DNA from: Stomorhina lunata
Lineage: Eukaryota > Arthropoda > Insecta > Diptera > Rhiniidae
Direction: 5' to 3'
Length of the DNA stretch: 64,000 nucleotides
Assembly: GCA_933228675.1 (NCBI GenBank)
Contig: OW121742.1
Span: 39,283,255-39,347,254, forward strand
The first letter of the stretch is position 1; each line of letters opens with the position of its first letter. Position numbers and translations under genes: made by a program. Below, piece after piece: positions 1 through 12,300 of the stretch. The notes under the pieces were generated by a model. It saw only the letters and a program-made list of their open reading frames with translations, made no database searches and had not been told where the DNA came from.

Positions 1-174
1 AATTTTAATATTTGAAAGATAGGCTCATTCATTGTTACATCTGGTTGGATCTAACAGAGCCTTAACATAAAGCGACCACTTTCTAGGACTCAAGATACTC
101 TGCGTAACCTCACTTATGGGTTGTACATGAAATAATAAACCGACTATCTCATTGCAATAGCAATGAAAATAATG

Positions 175-250
175 GTTTGTGACAAATTTCATATAGAATT
201 GATTCTAAGTCGATAGGTATACACAAAAGACCCTGGTAAAGGGTATAAAA
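175..250. repeat. Fragment of the hairpin-ended dispersed element
   Basis: The segment contains GATTCTAAGTCGATAGGTATAC followed by a decayed GGTAAAGGGTATAAAA end (first motif is 22 bases in two overlapping parts: GATTCTAAGTCGATAGG and CGATAGGTATAC). The same words occur reverse-complemented near 15775 and 44470 in longer copies. It is a short terminal fragment downstream of the last visible TOM1 exon; the final TOM1 exon was not found here. Confidence 0.5.
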
Positions 251-340
251 TGTTACAAAAAGATGCGGTTAATTTTTCATTCGCATAAAAATATTTTTAA
301 ATAATACTCGTTTTAAAATCTACGATATTAAAACACTCAC

Positions 341-3300
341 TTGTTGCCATTAGTGCGAGACTGTGCCAACATATCGAATTCATCGGTCTCCTTGGCTGTA
401 GGTTTCGTTGTATTGCTGACACCTAAATTGGAAAAGCAAAATAACAATAAACATTAGAACAAAATCCTGCATAATTACAAATAATTTTGAGCCAAATACC
501 TAAACGACTAAAACTATTTAACAAATCATCTTTATTACTATCGGGGAAATCTAACAACTTGGGTGATTCGGCACCAACTACGCCAGCTGCAGCAGCTCCG
601 ACGCCCGAGGCATTATTCGATGGTGGTATACCAATGGCAGCACCTAAAACAGCAGACGGCGAAGTGACGCCAGTGTGACTGGAACGATTCTTTTCATAAC
701 GTTGATGACGTAAAAATAGATTATTCAATTCGTCGTTGATGCGTAACAGCTCTGCGGTTAGTTCGTCATCAGTAACACGACCAATCAGATCAACAATACG
801 TGATTGCATTTCTCTGTAAATTTTTGAATATATTTAAATTTTTGTTTATTTTTATATGGTTTTTAGTTATAAACTTACTTGCATGTAGCTGTTAGGTCAT
901 TCAGTAATTGATAATCGTCGGGTTCTTCTTGTCCCGGTTTAAGTTCTGTCAACATTTCACCCAAAACTGACATATTCATAGAGACAACTTCCAACTCTGA
1001 GTGTAGTTTAGTAATTTGTTCTTGGGGCAGTTGAGTGGGACCAGCGGCCTGTGGATGCAAAGTTTAAATTAATATATTTAAAGTTTAAATTAATATAAAA
1101 TTTTCTATAGAAAAACTTTGGCTTTAACAATTTTTTATGGAAAATTTTTCTATAGAAAATTTGTTGGTATACAAATTTTTCTATAGAAATTTTTTGGTAT
1201 ACAAATTTTTTTATACAAAATTTTTCGGTAAAAAAATATTTTTATTTCTAAAAAAATTTTTCTATAAAAAAAATTTCTATAAAAAAATTTTCGGTATAAA
1301 AAAAATTTTCTATAGAAATTTTTCCGTTATAAAAAAATTTTTCGGTTTAAAAAAATTTTTCTATAGAAAATTTTTTGGTTTAAAAAATTTTTCTATAGAA
1401 AATTTTTCGGTTTAAAAAAATGTTTCTATGGAAAATTTTTCGGTATAAAAAATTTTTCTATAGAAATTTTTCGGTTTAAAAAAAGTTTTCGTATTCCAAC
1501 ATTTTTCTATAGAAAATTTTTCGGTTTAAAAAAATGTTTCTATGGAAAATTTTTCGGTTTAAAAAAATGTTTCTATGGAAAATTTTTTGGTTTAAAAAAA
1601 TTTTTTATAGAAAATTTTTCTGTATAAAAAAATTTTTCGTATTCAAAAATTTTTCTATAATAATTTTTCGGTATAAAAATTTTTCTATAGAAAATTTTTC
1701 GTTATAAAAATTTTTCTATAGAAAATTTTTCGTTATAAAAATTTTTCTATAGAAAATTTTTCGTTATAAAAATTTTTCTATAGAAAATTTTTCGTTATAC
1801 AAATTTTTCTGTAGAAAATTTTTCGTTATAAAAATTTTTCTATAGAACAATTTTTCTATAGAAGAATTTTCATTATAAAAATTTTTCTATAGAAAATTTT
1901 TCGTTATAAAAATGTTTCTATAGAAAATTTTTCGGTATAAAAATTTTTCTATAGAAAATTTTTCGTTATAAAAATTTTTCTATAGAAAATTTTTCGTTAT
2001 AAAAATTTTTCTATAGAAAATTTTCCGTTATAAAAATTTTTCTATAGAAAATTTTTCGTTATAAAAATTTTTCTATAGAAAATTTTTCGTTATAAAAATT
2101 TTTCTATAGAAAATTTTTCGTTATAAAAATTTTTCTATAGAAAATTTTTCGTTATAAAAATTTTTCTATAGAAAATTTTTCGTCATAAAAATTTTTCTAT
2201 AGAAAATTTTTCGTTATAAAAATTTTTCTATAGAAAATTTTTCGTTATAAAAATTTTTCTATAGATAATTTTTCGTTATAAAAATTTTTCTATAGAAAAT
2301 TTTTCGTTATAAAAATTTTTCTATAGAAAATTTTTCGTTATAAAAATTTTTCTATAGAAAATTTTTCGTTATAAAAATTTTTCTATAGAAAATTTTTCGT
2401 TATAAAAATTTTTCTATAGAAAATTTTTCGTTATAAAAATTTTTCTATAGAAAATTTTTCGTTATAAAAATTTTTCTATAGAAAATTTTTCGTTATAAAA
2501 ATTTTTCTATAGAAAATTTTTCGTTATAAAAATTTTTCTATAGAAAATTTTTCGTTATAAAAATTTTTCTATAGAAAATTTTTCGTTATAAAAATTTTTC
2601 TATAGAAAATTTTTCGTTATAAAAATTTTTCTATAGAAAATTTTTCGTTATAAAAATTTTTCTATAGAAAATTTTTCGTTATAAAAATTTTTCTATAGAA
2701 AATTTTTCGTTATAAAAATTTTTCTATAGAAAATTTTTCGTTATAAAAATTTTTCTATAGAAAATTTTTCGTTATAAAAATGTTTCGTTATAAAAAATTT
2801 CTATAGAAAATTTTTCGTTATAAAAATTTTTCTGTAGAAAATTTTTCGTTATAAAAATTTTTCTGTAGAAAAATTTTCAGTATAAAAATTTTTCTGTAGA
2901 AAATTTTTTGTTATAAAAAAAAATATTTTATAGAAAATTTTTCGTTATAAAAAAAATATTTTATAGAAAATTTTTCGTTATAAAAAAATGTTTCTATAGA
3001 AAATTTTCTAAAGAAAATTTTTTGGTATTAAAAAAAATTTTCTATAGAAAATTTTTCGGTATAAACATTTTTCTATAGAAAATTTTTTAGTATAAAAAAT
3101 TGTTTATAGAAAATTTTTCAGTATAAAAAAATTAAATTTTTGTATATACAAATATTTACCGGTAAACCAGCTCCAGTCATCATGGGATGTTGTGGAGATA
3201 CAGCAGCTGGCTGATTAAGAACCTGAGGTGGTGGCTGTTCGGGAACACTCTAGAAATCACAAACAAAATTTTATTTTAATACATAAACTCTGTAAGTTTT

Positions 3301-6300
3301 GTTCTTACCCTCTGAGGCGTATAAATTGGAGCCATATTCTCTGCATCGGGTTGTGGAAATTCTATACCCTTATTCTTCAACTCCATATACATTTGTGTGA
3401 CTCCATTGAGATCGGGTTGATTCTTAAACGCATCCGCCCAAGTTTGTATGAGACTCAAGACTTTTTCCTGCACCACCATGGGTGGATCATTTTTGGGACC
3501 AATTAATTTAACCAAATCTTGTATGAAATCTTTTTGTGCCACTAATACGTGAAAGGCTTTGCCACAATTTTTCACACACGTCTCCAAGACGGTCAGTGTA
3601 AACATTATGACTTGATTATTTTTGCCGGCGTTCTGTTGTAAACGTTTACGTATGGCTTTCATGGCATCGCGGGCCGTATCGGAAGATTCATTGATCATAT
3701 CGCAAATTTCCATATTGAGAGCCCAATTCTCTGAGGCCAGAGAGGCATCGGTGGCTTGTTCTGGAATGAGTTAAAAGAGAAAAAAATTATTAAGTTTAAA
3801 CAACTATTTACGTAAATTTGTTTAATGAAATATTTAGATCATTTAGTTAACACTTTATTTAAAGAGAATGTTTAACAATTAACACTTGGAATTATTTAAA
3901 TCTTTTGTATTGTATATGGAGCAAAAACATTCCATTATTATCAAGAGTGTTTAAAGTTTCAATTAAAGTTTAAAAACTTAAAAAGCAACATTGAATTGGT
4001 CTTTAAGGGTTAATATTATTAAGCCGACCAATATTAAAAGGTATAGCATGTTGGCGTCTTACTATATCCAAACCTATTTTTAGCACTGATCTAATCTAAT
4101 CATTATCAATTGCCATTAAATATTAAATTATCAACCTATTCTCAACTTAATACCTATATATTAAAACAATGACCAGTTAAATACCTCCCACGCAGGTCGT
4201 CGTCTCCTAACCTAAATTATCCTTGTTAGCACAATTATTAGAATTAGATTTTAACTGTTTGTTCCGGTAAAGTAACACAATTAAGGTTCATGACGAAAGC
4301 AATTAACTCACCCGAGGCTATTCACCTACATCCAACATCCAAACGACACTTTGTTCTTGTAAATGGTCAGTCATTAAAAAATTTATGCGAAACAAAGAAT
4401 TAAACAAATAGAGCAAAAAATTTAAAAATAAATATGAGTATATAAAATAATAAAATTGTCAAATAAACATTTTTTTAATGGATCAATAATCTTGAATATT
4501 TTCCAATTAGTCTCAAACAAATTATTCAAATGCAATGACAAATGGGCGACATCAAACAGATAAGATTTGTTCGGTACTTTGTAATTATTTTATGGCTACA
4601 GGCTAAAAAATTAAACCAATAGATTTATTTGAGCAACATTCGTGATTCACAAATAAATATTTCATTCATCAACTCAGCTTATAACAATATAAGGTAATCT
4701 AAAATAACTACAAAATAGTTATAGTTAGTCGAGTCCGAATATAATATACCCTTACGACTGAGGTCAAATGTTATTAAAAAATGTTAATGGGATAATTTTT
4801 ATATAAAAAAATTTTCTATCGAAATATTTTTATAACCAACATTTTTCAAAATTTTCTATACAAAAATTTTTTTATACCGAAAAATTTTCTATAGAAATAT
4901 TTTTTTATACCGAAAAATTTTCTAGAGAAAAATTTTTATACCGAACAATTTTCTAGAGAAAAATTTTTATACCGAAAAATTTTCTATAGAAAAATTTTTA
5001 TACCGACAAATTTTCTAGAGAAAAATTTTTATACCGAAAAATTTTCTAGAGAAAAATTTTTATACCGAAAAATTTTCTTTAGAAAAATGTTTATACCGAA
5101 AAATTTTCTAGAGAAAAATTTTCTATAGAAAAATTTTTATACCGAAAAATTTTCTATAGAAAAATTTTTATACCGAAAAATTTTCTATAGAAAAACTTTT
5201 ATACCGACAAATTTTCTATAGAAAAATTTTTATACCGAAAAATTTTCTATAGAAAAATTTTTATACCGAAAAATTTTCTATAGAAAAATTTTTATACCGA
5301 AAAATTTTCTATAGAAAAATTTTTATACCGAAAAATTTTCTGTAGAAAAATTTTTATACCGAAAAATTTTTATACCGAAAAATTTTCTATAGAAAAATTT
5401 TTATACCGAAAAATTTTCTATAGAAAAATTTTTATACCGAAAAATTTTCTATAGAAAAATTTTTATACCGAAAAATTTTCTATAGAAAAATTTTTATACC
5501 GAAAAATTTTCTATAGAAAAATTTTTATACCGAAAAATTTTCTATAGAAAAATTTTTATACCGAAAAATTTTCTATAGAAAAATTTTTATACCGAAAAAT
5601 TTTCTATAGAAAAATTTTTATACCGACAAATTTTCTATAGAAAAATTTTTATACCGAAAAATTTTGTATAGAAAAATTTTTATACCGAAAAATTTTGTAT
5701 AGAAAAATTTTTATACCGAAAAATTTTGTATAGAAAAATTTTTATACCGAAAAATTTTCTATAGAAAAATTTTTATACCGAAAATTTTCTATAGAAAAAT
5801 TTTTAAACCGAAAATTTTCTATAGAAAAATTTTTATACCGAAAAATTTTCTATAGAAAAATTTTTATACCGAAAAATTTTCTATAGAAAAATTTTTATAC
5901 CGAAAAATTTTCTATAGAAAAATTTTTATACCGAAAAATTTTCTATAGAAAAATTTTTATACCGAAAAATTTTCTATAGAAAAATTTTTATACCGAAAAA
6001 TTTTCTATAGAAAAATTTTTATACCGAAAAATTTTCTATAGAAAAATTTTTATACCGAAAAATTTTCTATAGAAAAATTTTTATACCGAAAAATTTTCTA
6101 TAGAAAAATTTTTATACCGAAAAATTTTCTATAGAAAAATTTTTATACCGAAAAATTTTCTATAGAAAAATTTTTATACCGAAAAATTTTCTATAGAAAA
6201 ATTTTTATACCGAAAAATTTTCTATAGAAAAATTTTTATACCGAAAAATTTTCTATAGAAAAATTTTTAAACCGAAAAATTTTCTATAGAAAAATTTTTA

Positions 6301-9300
6301 TACCGAAAAATTTTCTATAGAAAAATTTTTATACCGAAAAATTTTCTATAGAAAAATTTTTATACCGAAAAATTTTCTATAGAAAAATTTTTATACCGAA
6401 AAATTTTCTATAGAAAAATTTTTAAACCGAAAAATTTTTATACCGAAAAATTTTAAACCGAAAAATTTTTATACCGAAAAATTTTCTATAGAAAAATTTT
6501 TATACCGAAAAATTTTCTATAGAAAAATTTTTATACCGAAAAATTTTCTATAGAAAAATTTTTATACCGAAAAATTTTCTAAATCGAAAAGTTTTTCTAT
6601 AGAAAAGCATTATTTATACTAAATTTCATTCAAATTGATTTCAATTTGTGACTATGAGGAGCAACAGCCTAAATTCCGGGAAGGCGATTTTCTAATAGAA
6701 TCAATTCCTAAGCAATTTTTACAAAATATTTCTAAGTTTTTTCTAAATAATTTTTTTAATTAAAAGTTATACAAATACGAATGTATTGAAAGTTTAAAAG
6801 GTATTTTTTTTTTGTATCAATCTAAAGATAAGGTTTATTTTTAAATATGGTAATTATTAGTTTTGTAATATAAATGCGAATTACACTTAGAGAAAAGGAA
6901 TTTTATCCATCTGAAATCCAACATTGAATATGAATTTTTGAAAAATTGACTATTTATAGGAAATTTTTCAAAAATTAACTATTTATAGGAAATTTTTCGA
7001 AAATTTACTATTTATAGGAAATTTTTCGAAAATTTACTATTTATGGGAATTTGTTCAAAAATTTACTATTTATAGGAAATTTTTCGAAAATTTACTATTT
7101 ATGGGAAATTTTTCGAAAACTTACTATTTATAGGAAATTTTTCGAAAATTTACTATTTATAGGAAATTTTTCGAAAATTTACTATTTATGGGAAATTTTT
7201 CGAAAACTTACTATTTATAGGAAATTGTTCGAAAATTTACTATTTATAGGAAATTTTTCGAAAATTGACTATTTATTGGAAATTTTTCGAAAATTGAGTA
7301 TTTATAGGAAATTTTTCGAAAATCGACTACTTATAGGAAATTTTTCGAAAATTGACTATTTATAGGAAATTTTTCGAAAATTGACTATTTATAGGAAATT
7401 TTTCGAAAATTGACTATTTAAAGGATATTTTTCGAAAATTGACTATTATAGGAAATTTTTCGAAAATTGACTATTTATAGGAAATTTTTCGAATATTGAC
7501 TATTTATAGGAAATTTTTCGAAAATTGACTATTTATATGAAATTTTTGGAAAATTGACTATTTATATGAAATTTTTGGAAAATTGACTATTTATAGGAAA
7601 TTTTTCGAAAATAGACTATTTAAAGGAAATTTTTCGAAAATTGACTATTTATAGGAAATTTTTCAAAAATTGACTATAGGAAATTTTTCGAATATTGACT
7701 ATTTATAGGGAATTTTTCAAAAATTGACTATTTATAGGAAATTTTTCAAAAATTTACTATAATAGGAAATTTTGACTATTTTATAGTGAATTTGACCAAC
7801 ACATAGACAATTTAACTATCTTATAGATAATTTACCACCTCATTTTTCCCGGTGTATCTTCTTATTGAACTAATTTGAAAAAAAAGTAAAGAAATATTAA
7901 ACATTTTCATTTCCAAACAATATTAGTCATCGCAACCAACAAGTAAGTTGTTGTATTAGTGATACTGAACGATTTTCTGTATTTATTACTTTTGATATTA
8001 TTGCTATTGTTGTAGTTCAGCGGTTTAATGGTTGATGATTACATAAAAAAAAATAACGCAAAAACAAACTTATGTCTACGAATATTCGTACATATAAATA
8101 AAAAACAGTAAATATTATTAAATTGTTGCGCTTGGCTTAAAATTTAGTCTGATTTCAATTTAAATTATAGTTATTGTTTATATGATCTATATATATTTTT
8201 TCAAAATGCATTTGGTAAAGAAAAATATTAAAGGAAATATGTATACGCAACTCATTTTTGGAAACCTAAACAAAACTGTTAAGGTTGCATAATTATTAAT
8301 GATTTGGATTTGGGGGTAAACTGTTAAAAAATTTTTAAAAATTTTAAGGAAAAAAGTTTACATTTCAAAATTTGTATGATTTTCTTTAAAATAATTTCCA
8401 AAAAGAGTAATCCTAAAATTTTTCCTCCCACTCCATAATGTGACCTGCTTAGATATTGCTAAGATTTGGTAGCATAGTATCGGAATTTAAAAATTGACTA
8501 TTTATAGAAAATTTTTCGAAAATTGACTATTTATAGGAAATTTTTCGAAAATTGACTATTTATAAGAAATTTTTCGAAAATTTACTATTTATAAGAAATT
8601 TTTCGAAAATTTACTTTTTATTGGAAATTTTTCGAAAATTTACTATTTTTAGGAAATCTTTCGAAAATTGATTATTTATTGGAAATTTTTTAAAAATTTA
8701 CTTTTTATAGGAAATTTTTCGAAAATTGACTATTATAGGAAATTTTTGGAAAATTTACTTTTTCTAGGAAATTTTTCGAAAATTTACTTTTTATAGGAAA
8801 TTTTTTGAAAATTTATTATTTATAGGAAATTTTTCGAAAATTGACTATTTATAGGAAATTTTTCGAAAATTTACTATTTATAGGAAATTTTTCGAAAATT
8901 TACTATTCATAAGAAATTTTTCGAAAATTTACTTTTTATTGGAAATTTTTCGAAAATATACTATTTTTAGGAAAATTTTTTGAAAATATACTATTTATAG
9001 GAAATTTTTCGAAAATTGACTATTTATAAGAAATTTTTTGAAAATTTACTATTTATAAGAAATTTTTCGAAAATTTACTTTTTATTGGAAATTTTTCGAA
9101 AATTTACTATTTTTAGGAAATCTTTCGAAAATTGATTATTTATTGGAAATTTTTTAAAAATTGATTTTTTATAGGAAATTTTTCGAAAATTGACTATTTA
9201 TAGGTAATTTTTCGAAAATTTACTGTTTATAGGAAATTTTTCGAAAATTTACTATTCATAAGAAATTTTTCGAAAATTTACTTTTTCTAGGAAATTTTTC

Positions 9301-12300
9301 GAAAATTTACTATTCATAAGAAATTTTTCGAAAATTGACTATTTATAGGAAATTTTTCGAAAATTGACTATTTATAGGAAATTTTTCAAAAATTGACTAT
9401 TTATAGGAAATTTTTCGAAAATTTACTATTCATAAGAAATTTTTCGAAAATTTACTTTTTATTGGAAATTTTTCGAAAATTTACTATTTTTAGGAAATCT
9501 TTCGAAAATTGATTATTTATTGGAAATTTTTTAAAAATTGACTTTTTATAGGAAATTTTTTGAAAATTTACTATTTATAGGAAAGTTTTCGAAAATTGAC
9601 TATTTATAGGAAATTTTTTGAAAATTTACTATTTATAGGAAATTTTTCGAAAATTTACTATTTATAGGAAATTTTTCGAAAATTGACTATTTATAGGAAA
9701 TTTTTCGAAAATTGACTATTTATAGGAAATTTTTCGAAAATTGACTATTTATAGGAAATTTTTCGAAAATTATCTAGTTATAGAAAATTTTTCGAAAATT
9801 GTCTATTTATAGGAAATTTTTCGAAAATTGACTATTTATAGGAAAATTTTCGAAATTATAGGAAATTTTTCAAAAATTGACTATTTATAGGAAATTTTTC
9901 GAAAATTTACTATTTATAGGAAATTTTTCGAAAATTTACTATTTATAGGAAATTTTTCGAAAATTTACTATTTATAGGAAATTTTTCGAAAATTTACTAT
10001 TTATAGGAAATTTTTCGAAAATTTACTATTTATAGGAAATTTTTCGAAAATTGACTATTTATAGGAAATTTTTCGAAAATTGACTATTTATAGGAAATTT
10101 TTCAAAAATTGACTATTTATAGGAAATTTTTCGAAAATTGACTATTTATAGGAAATTTTTCGAAAATTGACTATTTATAGGAAAATTTTCGAAAACTGAC
10201 TATTAATAGGAAATTTTTCGAAAATTTACTATTTATAGGAAATTTTTCGAAAATTTACTATTAATAGGAAATTTTTCGAAAATTTACTTTTTATAAGAAA
10301 TTTTTCGAAAATTTACTATTTTTAACAATTTTTTTTAAAAATTGACTATTTATAGGAAATTTTTAAAAATTGACTTTTTACAGGAAATTTTTCAAAAATT
10401 TACTTTTTATAGGATATTTTACAAAAATTTACTATTTATAGGAAATTTTTGATAATAAACTATTTATAGAAAATTTTTCTAAAATTTACTATTTTTAGGT
10501 TTTTTTTTTTTTTGAAAATTGACGATTTCAAAAAGCCTAAACGTTATCAAATATGAGGCTAGTTTTTACACCATAAAATCCGGAGATAAAAGGAGCATAT
10601 ATATTTTGAGTTTTAACGAAATCGAAATTATTAAATTTTAAATCTCTATTTTCAGAATCATTCAAAATACTTATCGTATACATTTATGTATGTAGTAAAA
10701 TAAAATTATAATTTTTATATTTTAATTCTTATCTAATTTCCGATTAGATTAGAACAGTAACCCATTAGTTTGTCTATTTGGGTCTAATTTAGACAATACT
10801 TTAACAAAGGATATCGTTTTTCTACAAAAATTATACCTAAGAAAGGAATACAAGTTTTTGGAATAAATTAATAAAAATTCAACCCAATGTGAAAACGTTA
10901 TTTATAGGTAAAGGTACATAATTTAATCAAAAGTGTAAACAAGTGTTCTTATTATTTCTCTTGAATACTTGAAAACAGAATTTGCATTAAAAATAGCTCG
11001 TTTCTGAAATCTTCTGCATAAATTATTAGTTTGGCTCATATGTATTAGGTGTATAACTTTGCTTCCATTTAAAATTTATAAAAAAACAGACAGGTACTTT
11101 TTATTATATCCAATACTTATGTATATGTTATATGAGATATTTAAAAATTTATATTCCTTTTTCATTGATCTTAATAACACACCTGATATAAAAATATTAA
11201 TAACCATAAATATGCCAAAGTAAACATGACATGCAACGACCAACCGCAATGGGTCAACCAAAAACAAAAAAAAAAAAAAACAACCAAAGACTATACTTCT
11301 AAACCGTTATAGAAAATTTTACGGGGTGATAAACATCAACGTTTTCTTTTTTTCAACATAACATTAAAATATGAAATGAAGCCATTTAGTATTTTTTCAT
11401 TAGATATTAACAATGAATTTTTAATGCCCTAAATAAAAAAACAGTCTTAAAGACATTTTTAAAAGTCATATAGAATGAAACAAGATTTTTTTTATCTGTA
11501 AAAATTGGTAGTTATTTAGATTTAAAAAATCAGCGAACGTAGAATCCTCGTATGGACCGATTTTATTGCTATTTCCAGTCGCGAAATCACTAAGTCCACT
11601 ACTCCACACAAAGCCGGGGCGCCAATCACCAGCATGTATTATGGAAAATGCGCAATATCTCTACAGCAATAACTGGCAACAGCTTCTCCTTAAAGAACTG
11701 TAGCGGTAAGTGGTAGTCGGTCGGTAGTAGATCGAAAAGTCATACAATAAGTTTATGTATTTGCAAACATAACGTAATAGAAATATTAGTCGATCTGTGT
11801 GAAAGAAAGTCGATTTTCGAAGATGCAGAATTGTAGGCATTACTTATTAAAAGCGTCTGAAACAATAATTTCAGACGCAATCGGTATTGATTGCAATTAA
11901 TGCGTTTAAGTCGATCATTGAAAGATAAACGTAATTTATCAAAAAAAAAAAAATACGATAAAATGATTTTGCTTCATAATTCTCGACCCCACTGGAAGAG
12001 TCCGCAAATCCTCAGGACTAAGTGAAGTAGGATTGGCGGTACAGTTGAAAATGTGGGGGTATCATGAGGTCTCTGACTACAAGCTGAGTATATGTTGGAG
12101 ACGGCACGATCTATGAGGAACCAGAAGATATTTAATCTGTTGCTCCAACCTGATCTCAGTTGAGCCAGAACGAGTCTTGTTTTTCGCTGCAGGTTATTTT
12201 CTTTTTTTTTGCTGTGGGCGACCTCCTACTGCAACATTCATGCGGAGTTGGTGCCGTCTTTATGAATGTTGTTTAATGCAGTCATGTACGAGGTATGATC

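Noticed and set aside
1680..2780. Regular repeats resembling a CRISPR array
   Set aside because: No unique spacers, eukaryotic intron context; it is a uniform minisatellite.
7051..7365. 104-codon open frame with [24 protein letters not shown] repeats
   Set aside because: Lies wholly within the 29-bp array; open only because the repeat lacks stops in that frame.
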